Source: Candidatus Aminicenantota bacterium
Lineage (GTDB): Bacteria; Acidobacteriota; Aminicenantia; UBA2199
Length of the DNA: 37,856 bases
Reading direction: 5' to 3'
Assembly: GCA_020355945.1 (NCBI GenBank)
Contig: CP070627.1
Coordinates: 4,166,940 to 4,204,795 of the forward strand
A program made the position numbers and the translations under genes. Positions 8,450 to 17,526 of the stretch are shown piece after piece. Positions within the stretch are counted from its first letter, which is position 1. Every line of letters begins with the position of its first letter. Below the pieces are notes generated by a model that saw only the letters and a program-made list of their open reading frames with translations, ran no database searches and was not told where the DNA came from.

Positions 8450-10765
8450 ATGAAACGTATGATAATTGTCTTTATGTTATTAACGGTCTTTGCAACCCCA
8501 TTTCTTTCGGCCAGGGATAATCCCCAGTTTGGTAAGGGGGTTGCTTATTTATTAATTGGAGATAACGCATTGGCTGTTAAGCATTGGGATTTGTATTTTG
8601 AGAGCAATCCGGACCCGGCATTAAGGGGTGCATTTATGGGTTTAATCGACGCAGAAGATCTCTGGGAGGTGACCAAGCAATTTAAACGGTACCTGGATCT
8701 CAATCATCGTTCCACAACAGCCCTGGTGGGTATTGCGTTATCCACCACCAACATGAAACTTTCCACCTCTATCGAAAATTTGAACCGGGCCGTCCGCCTG
8801 GACCCCGCCTATTCGTCTGCTTATCTTTGCCTGGGCGCAGAATACGTGAAGAAAAAGAATTATCCCCTGGCAAAAACTTATTTTAATCGAGCGTTAGGAA
8901 ATTTAAGAGTGCCTGAGTATAAAATTCTCCTGGCCAAATTATACCTGCAGTTAGATCAACCCACAGATGCTTTAAATTTGCTGAAGCCGGAAGCGGATCG
9001 GCACCCGGATAATTATTATTTCAATTTCTTTGCAGCAGAGGCCTATTTCCGCCTCAACCGATTGCAGGACATGGATAGATATATCCAAACCGCCATTGAA
9101 GTGAAACCGGACAGCAATGAGGCAAATTTACTAATGGCCAAATACTTTTTAAATAACAACGATCCGAATCGAGCCCAAACTATTCTTAAAACATTAAAAT
9201 TTAAAGATTACCATGAAGACTACTATAAAACCTATGCCCAGGTGTTGTTGAAATTAAAAGATAGAAAAAGCAAAAGCTATTTGGATGGAGTTTATTCGAG
9301 GAACAGATGGGATAAAGACATCAATCGATTAATGGGAATTTATTATGCCAGGAATCAGCGGGGAAATGCAAATGCGCAGAATTGGATCAACCGGGCTATA
9401 TTGAGCGGCAATCCGATCAGCCAACTCAAAGAATTATTTCCTGGAAAGTATGAATTCCCGGAGTACAGCTATTTACCGTTTTTTGATATGAAGGCCATTC
9501 GCTGGCTTTCTGATGAGGTGCTGGTGGTGGGGGCAACAAAGGTAAGTGGGGAAAGCGGAAAACTCTTTTTTATCAGATGCGAAGATTTGAAAATATTAAA
9601 TGTACTGGCTTACAAGGGCCAGTTGCAAGATATTTTCCTCTCAAAGGATCGCAAAAAGATTATATTTTCCACCACTGCCATTGAAAATAAGAGCGTTTAT
9701 CTCTATGCGGTTGAAGTGGTTAATTCGAGTCCCCGGTTCATGATGGTTTCCTCTCGCCCGTTACCGATGCCATCTGTGGATGTGGGTTTTAATTACAGCG
9801 GCACTCTTGCCTATATTACCGACAGCAGGCTTTCAAAACTGGCCTTTGAGTCTCCCTTTTCCATTGTCTCGGAAATCGGGGAAAAAACACCGGTCTACCC
9901 GTCTTATCCATTTCCTATATACAAATTTAATTTTGCCAGCAAAGAAACAAGCGCAATAAATATAAATGATATGAACCTGGTGGGAAAAGTCCCCATTGAA
10001 ACCGTTAAAAAGTATCACCTGGTATACGAGGCCCACCATGCTAAAAGCCCGATACAAAGTTATATTGAAAAGGGTAAAAAGCTGGACCTCACCTCTTCGG
10101 AGATCGTTAAAGTTTACTTTTCCCCTGATCGATCATCATTTATTATTTATCTTTCGGATTTGAGAAACGCCTTCCAGGCATTAATCTATGAACATTTTAA
10201 TAACAGTCTCTACAAGAGAGATGAAACCATGTTTATCGGGGAAGGCAATTATGCGGAACTCACATTAAAGAACTTTGACCCCCAAAATAAAAATCTCCTG
10301 GTATTGACAAAAGATGAAAAAAGGCGTCTGATTAATTTTGATTACAGATCATTTTTAGCCCTTGAACTGGCGGATAAAGTCATTGAATGTTATTGTGACC
10401 AGGACCGGCAAATGTTTTATATTCTTACGGAAAGAGGGAAAAAAAGCCTTTTCACTGAAACCAACCTGGAAGTCGTTGCCATGAAACCTTTTGTACGAGA
10501 CACTGTTGGTGCGCGGCGGGATTTGAACCGGATTCTCTTTACCAGCGGAGGGGACCAGGTCTATTTTTTCACCTTCACCGGTGAAATGTTGATGATGGAT
10601 GGAGAACATAAGTTCCATTATGTGGGACCTTCTTTTGAAGGCAGCCTGTATGAAATATCTCCCTCTAAAAAGAAAACCGCAGCATTTATCAATGAGCGAT
10701 TTTATATTTTGGATTCCCTTTATACACAACCGCTTAGAGAAAAAACGAAAAATAAGGGAAAGTAG
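8450..10765 (+). CDS. Secreted TPR protein with C-terminal beta-propeller-like region
   Basis: This 771-residue protein has a signal peptide (1-21, cleavage after FLSA). Residues 25-300 are TPR-like helical repeats, for example AVKHWDLYFESNPDPA, NLNRAVRLDPAYSSAYLCLG, AKTYFNRALG and YIQTAIEVKPDSNEANLLMA. Residues 330-755 are beta-rich, with repeated short strands and phrases such as IRWLSDEVLVVG, IVKVYFSPDRSSFIIYLS and RILFTSGGDQVYFF, which suggest a WD40/TolB-like propeller. TPRs usually mediate protein contacts, so a periplasmic or outer-membrane scaffold is likely. It is followed after 49 bases by the DUF4416 gene and then the MFS gene on the same strand. No enzyme motif was seen. Confidence 0.8.
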   Translation: MKRMIIVFMLLTVFATPFLSARDNPQFGKGVAYLLIGDNALAVKHWDLYFESNPDPALRGAFMGLIDAEDLWEVTKQFKRYLDLNHRSTTALVGIALSTTNMKLSTSIENLNRAVRLDPAYSSAYLCLGAEYVKKKNYPLAKTYFNRALGNLRVPEYKILLAKLYLQLDQPTDALNLLKPEADRHPDNYYFNFFAAEAYFRLNRLQDMDRYIQTAIEVKPDSNEANLLMAKYFLNNNDPNRAQTILKTLKFKDYHEDYYKTYAQVLLKLKDRKSKSYLDGVYSRNRWDKDINRLMGIYYARNQRGNANAQNWINRAILSGNPISQLKELFPGKYEFPEYSYLPFFDMKAIRWLSDEVLVVGATKVSGESGKLFFIRCEDLKILNVLAYKGQLQDIFLSKDRKKIIFSTTAIENKSVYLYAVEVVNSSPRFMMVSSRPLPMPSVDVGFNYSGTLAYITDSRLSKLAFESPFSIVSEIGEKTPVYPSYPFPIYKFNFASKETSAININDMNLVGKVPIETVKKYHLVYEAHHAKSPIQSYIEKGKKLDLTSSEIVKVYFSPDRSSFIIYLSDLRNAFQALIYEHFNNSLYKRDETMFIGEGNYAELTLKNFDPQNKNLLVLTKDEKRRLINFDYRSFLALELADKVIECYCDQDRQMFYILTERGKKSLFTETNLEVVAMKPFVRDTVGARRDLNRILFTSGGDQVYFFTFTGEMLMMDGEHKFHYVGPSFEGSLYEISPSKKKTAAFINERFYILDSLYTQPLREKTKNKGK

Positions 10766-10814
10766 AACCATCGGGATTAATTCATTAGGTGACATTATTT
10801 TGAGACGATAGCAA

Positions 10815-11369
10815 GTGGGTGTTGAAAAAGAGTTTAGCCCAGTCAAACTTTTTTCCGGTTTTATTTACGGAGACGAGGATATCTACCGGGAGGTAAAAAA
10901 GAGATTAGCGGGGATTTTTTCTCCTGTTGACCTGGAGTCTGATGTTTTTAATTTTGATTTTACCACTTATTACAACCAGGAAATGGGAACTCCCTTGTTT
11001 CGGCGATTTGTCTCTTTTAAGGAGTTCATCCTGCCGGAGCAGTTACCGGATATTAAGTTATTGACCAACAAGATTGAGATAGAGACGGCCTGTGATGGCA
11101 AACGAACCATTAATTTGGATCCCGGTTACCTTTCCGAGGCCAATGTAATCATTGCCACCACCAAAAATTATTATCACCGGGTGCCGTTACAAAAAGGTAT
11201 TTATGCTCATATGGAGTATGTGATTAAAGGAAAAAAAATTTGTCCGTTGGCATGGACTTACCCGGATTTCAAAACCGAAGGGTACCTGGATTTTTTCCAG
11301 CGTTTGAGACTATTATATAAAAAAGAAATGAAAGAAATAAGGGAGAAAGGCAAGGCAAAAGACAGATGA
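10815..11369 (+). CDS. DUF4416 family protein
   Basis: This 184-residue protein matches the DUF4416 family. Features include KLFSGFIYGDED near the N terminus, FDFTTYYNQEMGTPLFRRFV, then INLDPGYLSEANVIIATTKN, HRVPLQKGIYAHME and WTYPDFKTEGYLDFFQRLR. The function of the family is unknown. An in-frame TAG at 10809-10811 forces the start after that point; GTG 10815 is the only nearby start, and its ribosome site is weak. Its stop codon overlaps the start of the MFS gene (ATGA, 4 bp), so the two are translationally coupled. The C terminus is rich in Lys and Glu. Confidence 0.85.
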   Translation: MGVEKEFSPVKLFSGFIYGDEDIYREVKKRLAGIFSPVDLESDVFNFDFTTYYNQEMGTPLFRRFVSFKEFILPEQLPDIKLLTNKIEIETACDGKRTINLDPGYLSEANVIIATTKNYYHRVPLQKGIYAHMEYVIKGKKICPLAWTYPDFKTEGYLDFFQRLRLLYKKEMKEIREKGKAKDR

Positions 11370-13225
11370 CCGAAGAAGCAAGGCAGACGAACGAAAAAAA
11401 AAAGAAAAAAAAACAATTTTCAAAGGATTATATCTGGACCTTCACCACCTATTTTACGGAAGGATTTCCTTATATAATTATCCGGACGGTTTCTTCGGTA
11501 TTTTTCCGGGATATGAAGGTATCCCTGGAAGCCATCGGGTTGGTGAATCTTTTTGGTTTGCCCTGGGTATTGAAGTTTTTGTGGGGCCCCTGGGTGGATG
11601 AATACAGTACTAAGCGGCTGTGGTTGTTAACCATGCAGACCATCTTGTTGGTGATTTTAGGGGTGGCTGCATTTGTAGTTCCTTTGAGTAACAGTGTTCA
11701 ACTGGTTGCCGCACTTTTTTTTATCGGGGCGTTTATTGCTGCGACTCATGATATTGCCATTGATGGCTATTACATGGAAGCGTTGGATAAAGACGGACAG
11801 GCGAAATTTGTGGGTTACCGTACCATGGCCTACCGCATTGCCATGATGACGGGCACGGGTGTGATTGTCACTATTGCTGCCGTTGTTGGTTGGTCCCTGG
11901 GATTTTTAGTTGCTGCTGCTATTTTTGGTATGTTTTTTCTTTACCATGTTTTCTTTTTAAAGGAAGTGGAAACCAGGGGAAAAAAAATAAAGCACCTCCT
12001 TATGCGTGCCCTTCATTTGAAAACGTTTCTATTTGCTGCTGGGATGGTTATTGTTGTCATTGCTGTACGGTATTTTTTTCAATCACCCTTTTATAAACAG
12101 TTGAAAGAACAGTTGCCGTTGTTAAAAAAGATAGGTTTTTCTCATTGGGTGGCACTGTTGTTACTGCTAATCCTGTTTTTGGTGGGCATTTTTCGGAAAC
12201 GGATTAAAGCTCTTATAATAAGAGACCCTGAATCGCATTACAGTCGAGCATTTTTGTATTTCATGGAAAGGGATAAGGTCGCTTTTATCCTGGCATTTAT
12301 CATCCTGCTTCGAGTCGGAGAGTGGACGCTTTCTACAATGGTGGCCCCTTTTATGGTAGATCTGGGGATAAAAATTCATTATGGATGGATTTCTGCAATT
12401 GTAGGACTACCCGCATCCATTGCCGGGGCCATGATGGGAGGATGGATGATTTCCCGTTATTCTCTTAAAAAGGTGATGTGGCCGTTTATCATGGCACAAA
12501 ATTTTACTAATATTATTTACATGGCGTTAGCACTTCATCTTGCTTCTTTTATTAAAATCAGCGTTGCTGCTGCCGAACCTGTGGGGGGCGGTGCAGCCAG
12601 CATGGCGTTAGCGTCTGCTGCCCATGGATTTCATCAATTTACCGCAGGCACTGGGGCCGTTAATATGGCTATGGCCATCCTTCCCACTTCTTTTATTAAA
12701 ATAATTACCGGGGCTGCCGAACCTTTGGGAAGCGAAGCTTTCAAAATGATGCTAGGGGCTGCTGCCCATGGATTTCATCAATGTTCTGGAGGTTTAGAAG
12801 CCGCTTCCATGGGACGGGCTGTCCTTCACATTTCTTTTATTGAAATTGTCACCGGAGTTAAAATCATTACTGCTGCTGCAGAACCTGCAGGGATTGGTGC
12901 GGTTAACCTGGCGCTGGTGGCTGCGACTCATGGATTTGATCAATTTGCCGGTGGCCTGGGTACTGCTGTATTAATGACTTACCTGATGCGTATCTGCCAC
13001 AAAGAGTTTAAGGCCGCCCACTATGCCATTGGTACTGCCCTGATGAATATCAGCGCTATTTTTGCCGGAGTGGTAGGTGGTATTATCGCCGGGTGGTTGG
13101 GGTATGCCTGGTTATTTGGCCTCAGTTTTGTTGCCTCTGTCCCGGCAATGCTTTTAATCCCATTTTTGCCCTATGTCTCGGATAATGAGAATAAAGCCAC
13201 AGACAAACACAGACAAAATAGTTAG
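11366..13225 (+). CDS. AmpG-like MFS permease with an internal triplication
   Basis: This is a 619-residue inner-membrane MFS transporter. The N-terminal half resembles AmpG muropeptide permeases: YFTEGFPYIIIRTVSSVFF, LVNLFGLPWVLKFLWGPWVDE and AATHDIAIDGYYMEAL. A two-helix insert separates the halves (about 215-285), as in AmpG. The substrate is not proven; muropeptides or another amphiphile are possible. Residues 386-535 contain three in-frame copies of a roughly 48-residue segment, so the protein is longer than expected. Each copy holds a (S/A)(T/A)AHGF(H/D)Q core. The end of the third copy continues into a normal AmpG-type helix (FAGGLGTAVLMTYLM). The last residues (KATDKHRQNS) are encoded by an ACAGACAAACACAGACAAAA repeat and look like recruited intergenic DNA. 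It overlaps the DUF4416 gene by 4 bp. Confidence 0.88.
   Translation: MTEEARQTNEKKKKKKQFSKDYIWTFTTYFTEGFPYIIIRTVSSVFFRDMKVSLEAIGLVNLFGLPWVLKFLWGPWVDEYSTKRLWLLTMQTILLVILGVAAFVVPLSNSVQLVAALFFIGAFIAATHDIAIDGYYMEALDKDGQAKFVGYRTMAYRIAMMTGTGVIVTIAAVVGWSLGFLVAAAIFGMFFLYHVFFLKEVETRGKKIKHLLMRALHLKTFLFAAGMVIVVIAVRYFFQSPFYKQLKEQLPLLKKIGFSHWVALLLLLILFLVGIFRKRIKALIIRDPESHYSRAFLYFMERDKVAFILAFIILLRVGEWTLSTMVAPFMVDLGIKIHYGWISAIVGLPASIAGAMMGGWMISRYSLKKVMWPFIMAQNFTNIIYMALALHLASFIKISVAAAEPVGGGAASMALASAAHGFHQFTAGTGAVNMAMAILPTSFIKIITGAAEPLGSEAFKMMLGAAAHGFHQCSGGLEAASMGRAVLHISFIEIVTGVKIITAAAEPAGIGAVNLALVAATHGFDQFAGGLGTAVLMTYLMRICHKEFKAAHYAIGTALMNISAIFAGVVGGIIAGWLGYAWLFGLSFVASVPAMLLIPFLPYVSDNENKATDKHRQNS
12521..12970 (+). 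repeat. Three in-frame tandem copies inside the MFS gene
   Basis: Copies are 12521-12664, 12665-12808 and 12809-12970. Anchor words recur at exactly 144-base steps: CTTCTTTTATTAAAAT at 12543 and 12687, with a close match at 12831. CATGGATTTCATCAA recurs at 12623 and 12767, with CATGGATTTGATCAA at 12929. The third copy carries 18 extra bases. All lengths are multiples of three, so the frame is kept. The copies have diverged considerably. Confidence 0.85.
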
Positions 13226-13229
13226 AGGG

Positions 13230-13257
13230 AACAAGGGGGCTTGCCCCCTTGTTTTTA
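13230..13257 (+). terminator. Intrinsic terminator or attenuator hairpin before pyrC
   Basis: AACAAGGGGG and CCCCCTTGTT form a perfect 10-bp stem around a CTTG loop (13230-13253), followed by TTTAT. It sits just after the MFS stop codon and only 24 bases before the pyrC start. It could end the TPR-DUF4416-MFS transcript or control read-through into pyrC. Confidence 0.75.
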
Positions 13258-13281
13258 TGAAGATATAACAAGGAGAATAAG

Positions 13282-14580
13282 ATGAGTTTACTAATAAAAA
13301 ATGGCCGGTTGGTGGACCCGGCAGCGCAAACAGATAAAATTTGCGACATACTCATTGAAAACGGAAAAATCAAAGAAATATCACCATTAATAAAAACTGG
13401 TGGTTCGTTAAAGGTAATTGACGCCAAAGGGTTGGTGGTGAGCCCGGGGTTTATTGATATGCATGTGCATCTGAGAGAACCCGGTCAAGAGCATAAAGAA
13501 GACATTGCCACCGGTTCCCAGGCCGCCGCCCATGGTGGATTTACCTCTATTGCCTGTATGCCTAATACCTCTCCGGTTAATGACAATATCAATGTCACCC
13601 GTCACATCATCAACCGGGCCAAAGAAATAGGACTGGTAAATATTTTCCCGGTGGCTGCTGTTTCAAAGAACCTGGAAAGTCAAGAATTGACCGATATGGA
13701 AGCACTGGTAGACCTGGGGGTTAGGGGTTTTTCCGATGATGGGCACTGTGTAATGAGCGAAGCATTATTCAAAAAAGCGTTGGAGAAAGCCAAAACCCTC
13801 CGGGTACCCATTATTGAACATCCCGAAGACCACGCCATTTCTCAAGATGGTCAGGTCAATGAAGGTGTGATTTCAAAGCAGTGTGGATTAAAAGGAATCC
13901 CGGCTGCATCAGAAGATGTGATTGTTGAACGGGATATTCGCCTCCAGGAAGAAGTAGGCTCTTTTCTTCATTTGACTCATATTTCCACGGAAGGGGCGGT
14001 TCGATTGATCGCAGACGCTAAAAAACGCGGCGTTCACGTGACTGCGGATGTTACGCCTCACCATTTGTTATTGAATGAAACCTTCATCGTAAAAAACGGA
14101 ATTTGCGATCCCAATTATAAAATGAAGCCTCCTTTACGAACCGAAAGGGACCGGCAAGCATTGATTGAAGGCTTGAAAACAGGTGTAATTGATTGTATTG
14201 CCACGGACCATGCGCCTCATTCGCTGGAAGAAAAGGCAATGGATTTTGGAAAGGCCCCTTTTGGAGTCATTGGTATGGAAACAGCCTTCTCCGTCATTTA
14301 TGACCGGCTGGTAAGGACCGGGATTATCGATTTGAAGCGACTGATTGAATTATTTTCCACTAATCCCGCCAGGGTGCTTCGCCTGGACATTGAGGGCAGG
14401 GGAGTGGTGAAGCCAGGTTTGCCAGCAGATTTGACGATTTTGAACCTGGAACAGCCCTTTAAAATCAACGCAGAGGATTTTCGTTCCAAATCTGTTAATT
14501 GTCCTTTCATTGGTTGGGAAGGCAAAGGGGTGGTAGAATATACCATTGTTGGTGGAAAAGTAGTATATAGAAGACAATGA
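13282..14580 (+). CDS. pyrC: Dihydroorotase, class I
   Basis: This 432-residue cytoplasmic enzyme closes carbamoyl-aspartate to dihydroorotate in pyrimidine synthesis. The amidohydrolase metal motif HVHLREPG gives His61 and His63. Asp153 in FSDDGH, His180 in EHPEDH, His233 in LTHIS and Asp309 in ATDHAPH complete the site. This pattern, with a bridging Asp and no carboxylated Lys, is that of the Aquifex-like class I enzymes. The C-terminal VKPGLPADLTILN segment is typical. The start ATG 13282 has AAGGAG 6 bases upstream. No other pyr genes are nearby. The strong hairpin upstream suggests independent or attenuated expression. Confidence 0.96.
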   Translation: MSLLIKNGRLVDPAAQTDKICDILIENGKIKEISPLIKTGGSLKVIDAKGLVVSPGFIDMHVHLREPGQEHKEDIATGSQAAAHGGFTSIACMPNTSPVNDNINVTRHIINRAKEIGLVNIFPVAAVSKNLESQELTDMEALVDLGVRGFSDDGHCVMSEALFKKALEKAKTLRVPIIEHPEDHAISQDGQVNEGVISKQCGLKGIPAASEDVIVERDIRLQEEVGSFLHLTHISTEGAVRLIADAKKRGVHVTADVTPHHLLLNETFIVKNGICDPNYKMKPPLRTERDRQALIEGLKTGVIDCIATDHAPHSLEEKAMDFGKAPFGVIGMETAFSVIYDRLVRTGIIDLKRLIELFSTNPARVLRLDIEGRGVVKPGLPADLTILNLEQPFKINAEDFRSKSVNCPFIGWEGKGVVEYTIVGGKVVYRRQ

Positions 14581-14633
14581 AAAAGGGGGAACCACAGATT
14601 ACACAGATTACACTGATTGTAAATGAAAATTAT

Positions 14634-14678
14634 CGAATTTATGGGGACTGACGCTTTTACCGTGTCATCCAGCCCTAC
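14634..14678. repeat. Left copy of an element flanking the R-M genes
   Basis: The 18 bases at 14634-14651 match 17388-17405 exactly, and the 31 bases at 14648-14678 match 17496-17526 exactly. The two parts are fused here with loss of 94 bases across a shared CTGA. The element is preceded in both places by a short repeated motif (CACAGATTACACAGATTACA at 14594 on this side). Confidence 0.8.
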
Positions 14679-14726
14679 TGTATTCAGGCAGCAATTACAG
14701 GTTTTGAAAAAATTTTGTATGTGTGT

Positions 14727-14755
14727 TTGTTAATAATTAAAAGATATATTATAAT
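14727..14755 (+). promoter_or_regulatory. Putative promoter of the R-M operon
   Basis: TTGTTA (14727-14732), a 17-base spacer and a perfect TATAAT (14750-14755) precede the endonuclease gene. Transcription should start near 14762, where a 15-codon ORF (ATG 14762, MKKHFLIICEVRSKR) begins. That ORF ends inside the AAGGTGA ribosome site of the endonuclease gene. Confidence 0.55.
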
Positions 14756-14813
14756 AACAAGATGAAAAAGCATTTTTTGATTATTTGTGAAGTTCGGTCA
14801 AAAAGGTGAATCG

Positions 14814-15482
14814 ATGAAAAAGAAGTTGACCACAGAAAGCTTAATCCAGGAAGCCAGACTATTTTGCGATAAAGAGTCAGATTATCAAAATAAAGACCTT
14901 TATGGAGTAACCGATGGCAAAGCGGTAGGTACACATATAGAACATAAGTTTCAGAAGGTACTGAAAGAGCAATACATCTATACTGAAGGTTCAGCGGCCC
15001 GTGGAATCGATTTCCCTGACGAGCATATAAATACAGATATGAAAGTCACGTCAATCGTACAACCTCAATCTTCTTGTCCTTTTAGAGATGCAAGACAAAA
15101 AATATATGGATTGGGTTATAATTTATTACTGTTTGTTTACGAAAAAAAAGATGATCCGAAAACCCAAACAGCAAATTTAAATTTCAAAAGCTGCTCTTTT
15201 ATTGCTAAAGAAAGAACAGGTGATTACCAAACCACAAAGTCCATTTTACAAATGATTGATAATGGTGCAAACACCGATGATATCATTGCCTACTTAATGG
15301 ATCGGAATATTCCTGCTGACGAAATCACTCTAAATAAGATATCAGACGAGATTCTTCAGAATCCACCAAGGCAAGGATACCTAACCATTTCAAATGCACT
15401 GCAATGGCGATTACAATATCAACGAATCGTTACTTTGACAGACATAACGGATGGGATAGTAAAAATTGTTCATAAATTATAG
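14814..15482 (+). CDS. Probable type II restriction endonuclease (PD-(D/E)XK)
   Basis: This 222-residue protein is predicted to cleave DNA and to form a restriction-modification pair with the methyltransferase 17 bases downstream. ATG 14814 is chosen because AAGGTGA lies just upstream; a GTG 27 bases earlier has no ribosome site. Catalytic-looking residues are Glu43 in GTHIEHKF, Asp66 in ARGIDFPD and the D75-M-K77 triad in INTDMKVTS. Together they fit a D..(D/E)xK active site on consecutive strands. The following segment QPQSSCPFRDARQKIYGLGYNLL is a likely substrate-contact region. I do not recognise the specificity. The gene looks more AT-rich than pyrC beside it, consistent with lateral gain. 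The evidence is the motif pattern plus the neighbouring methyltransferase, not a family match. Confidence 0.75.
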   Translation: MKKKLTTESLIQEARLFCDKESDYQNKDLYGVTDGKAVGTHIEHKFQKVLKEQYIYTEGSAARGIDFPDEHINTDMKVTSIVQPQSSCPFRDARQKIYGLGYNLLLFVYEKKDDPKTQTANLNFKSCSFIAKERTGDYQTTKSILQMIDNGANTDDIIAYLMDRNIPADEITLNKISDEILQNPPRQGYLTISNALQWRLQYQRIVTLTDITDGIVKIVHKL

Positions 15483-15499
15483 ACTCAAAAGGTAATTTC

Positions 15500-17278
15500 A
15501 TGAAAATTCTACAGGCTGACATCAATGTTGAAGTTGCTGAATTCCTGAAAGGACTGATGAAAACCTCTCGCTCTTATCTTGAACTCAACAGGGAATTACA
15601 AGATAGATCCGGAATTGTCAACTTTTTTGATTCCCAGGAAGATTTTTCCAGGCTAAAATACGAGCTTCAAAATCTTCAGCTAGCCGTTGCAGCACCCAAT
15701 CCCATTGAATATGGCGATTTCCAGACGCCATCGAAATTGACTGACAAGATATGCTCCTACCTTTTGGAGAAAGACATCCATCCGAATGTTTTGGTTGAGC
15801 CGACTTGTGGTAAAGGAAACTTTATTATCTCTGCTTTAAGACATTTGAAACAAATAGATAAGATTTATGGGATTGAAATATATAAAGCCTACATCTGGGA
15901 ATGTAAATTCCGCATTATCAAATACTATTTGAGGAATCACCAGGAGAAAAAATCTAAAATTTATCTTTTTCATCAAAATATCTTTGATTTCAATTTCCAG
16001 GGCCTGGCGAGAAACGTTGGAAATGAAGAGATTTTAGTATTGGGTAATCCTCCCTGGGTAACCAATTCAATCCTGGGAAGCCTGAATTCTGAGAATTTAC
16101 CGAAAAAATCGAATTTCAAAAGCTTCAGTGGTCTGGATGCCATTACCGGCAAGGGAAATTTTGATATATCCGAATATATTGCTTTACTGCTGCTGGAAAA
16201 TTTTTCCAATTATAACGGCCATATGGCATTCCTGGTCAAAAATTCGGTTATTAAGAATATCATTTACGAACTAAAAAAGAAATGCTACAGGATCAGTAAT
16301 ATAGAAAAGTTAACCATAAATGCCGAAGAGGAATTTAACGTTTCAGTTGCTGCTTCTTTATTTTACTGTATGTTCAACAAAGGGGCTGCATTACAATGTA
16401 CGGAAAGAGATTTTTACACTTATAAAAATAATCCCCCCGGCAAAACCTTTGGCTGGACTGATGATAAATTTGTTTCTGATGTTGAAAAATATAAAAAATA
16501 TAAAATATTTGATGGTGAATCTCCAATGGTGTGGCGTTCCGGCTTAAAGCATGATTGCTCAAAAGTGATGGAGTTAAAAAAAATAAACGGGACCTATGTG
16601 AATAAGATGGGTGACAGACTGGAACTGGAAGAAGACTTGATATATGGTTTTCTAAAAAGTTCCGACCTACAAAAACCAATCATTACAGGAACATCAAAAT
16701 ATATCCTGGTGACCCAACAGGGAATTGGTCAGAATACAGCTTATATAAGAGAAAAATATCCTTTGACCTATCAGTACCTGAAACGTAACGAAGCGTATTT
16801 CCTGGAAAGAAAATCAAGCATCTATAAAAATAAACCTCGTTTTTCAATATTCGGCATTGGCGATTATTCGTTCAAGAAATACAAGGTAGCTATATCAGGT
16901 TTATACAAGAAATCGAGATTTTCATTGATTATTCCAAATGAATCTAAACCAATCTTATTAGATGATACCTGTTATTTTTTGGGGTTTGATGACATCGATG
17001 ATGCGATCTATACGTTTCTATTGCTTAACCACCAAAAAACCCGGGATTTTTTGAAATCCCTGGTATTTCTTGATATGAAAAGAGTTTATACCAAGGAAGT
17101 CTTGATGAGAATCGATTTGAGAAAAGTTGCAAAGTTTATCCCTTTCGAGGAGATAATGGATGCTGTAACTATATTACCATCAAAACTGCGGGATACTCTA
17201 ATGGAAAAAAAATGGGTTGAATATGTAAAAAAATTATCCGAATTTGAAAGAGGCCCGGTACAATTGAGCCTTTTCTAA
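15500..17278 (+). CDS. N6-adenine DNA methyltransferase of a type II R-M system
   Basis: This 592-residue protein transfers a methyl group from S-adenosylmethionine to adenine. Motif X is YGDFQTPSKL (71-80), motif I is VLVEPTCGKGNF (97-108), and motif IV is LGNPPW (181-186), the NPPY/W signature of N6-adenine enzymes. Motif VIII may lie in the segment around VKNSVIKN. Residues 310-590 should hold the target-recognition domain. The start ATG 15500 has AAAAGGTAA upstream. With the endonuclease gene 17 bases before it, this forms a compact R-M operon. Its size is between simple type II and type IIG enzymes, but no nuclease domain was seen in it. Confidence 0.9.
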   Translation: MKILQADINVEVAEFLKGLMKTSRSYLELNRELQDRSGIVNFFDSQEDFSRLKYELQNLQLAVAAPNPIEYGDFQTPSKLTDKICSYLLEKDIHPNVLVEPTCGKGNFIISALRHLKQIDKIYGIEIYKAYIWECKFRIIKYYLRNHQEKKSKIYLFHQNIFDFNFQGLARNVGNEEILVLGNPPWVTNSILGSLNSENLPKKSNFKSFSGLDAITGKGNFDISEYIALLLLENFSNYNGHMAFLVKNSVIKNIIYELKKKCYRISNIEKLTINAEEEFNVSVAASLFYCMFNKGAALQCTERDFYTYKNNPPGKTFGWTDDKFVSDVEKYKKYKIFDGESPMVWRSGLKHDCSKVMELKKINGTYVNKMGDRLELEEDLIYGFLKSSDLQKPIITGTSKYILVTQQGIGQNTAYIREKYPLTYQYLKRNEAYFLERKSSIYKNKPRFSIFGIGDYSFKKYKVAISGLYKKSRFSLIIPNESKPILLDDTCYFLGFDDIDDAIYTFLLLNHQKTRDFLKSLVFLDMKRVYTKEVLMRIDLRKVAKFIPFEEIMDAVTILPSKLRDTLMEKKWVEYVKKLSEFERGPVQLSLF

Positions 17279-17387
17279 TCTTCCTATCTTCCAGGAAATT
17301 CATTGACAATTAAAATCACCTCCTCTCCTTTTATTATTCGTGTTAATTCGTGTAATTCGTGGGCATTTTCTTTTTAATTGTTTCCAG

Positions 17388-17526
17388 CGAATTTATGGGG
17401 ACTGATGCTCCCGCGGCCTTAATTTTTTTAACTCTGACACGATACTGTCGCGCCCGGTTGTTTTTCCACCAGCCTTACCAGGTTTTCCAAATGCCCTGAC
17501 GCTTTTACCGTGTCATCCAGCCCTAC
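17388..17526. repeat. Right copy of the element flanking the R-M genes
   Basis: This copy is longer than the one at 14634-14678 and keeps 94 bases missing there. It overlaps the C-terminal part of a decayed minus-strand ORF (17428-17718). A short repetitive tract (TCGTGTTAATTCGTGTAATT at 17339-17358) precedes it, as on the left side. Confidence 0.75.
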
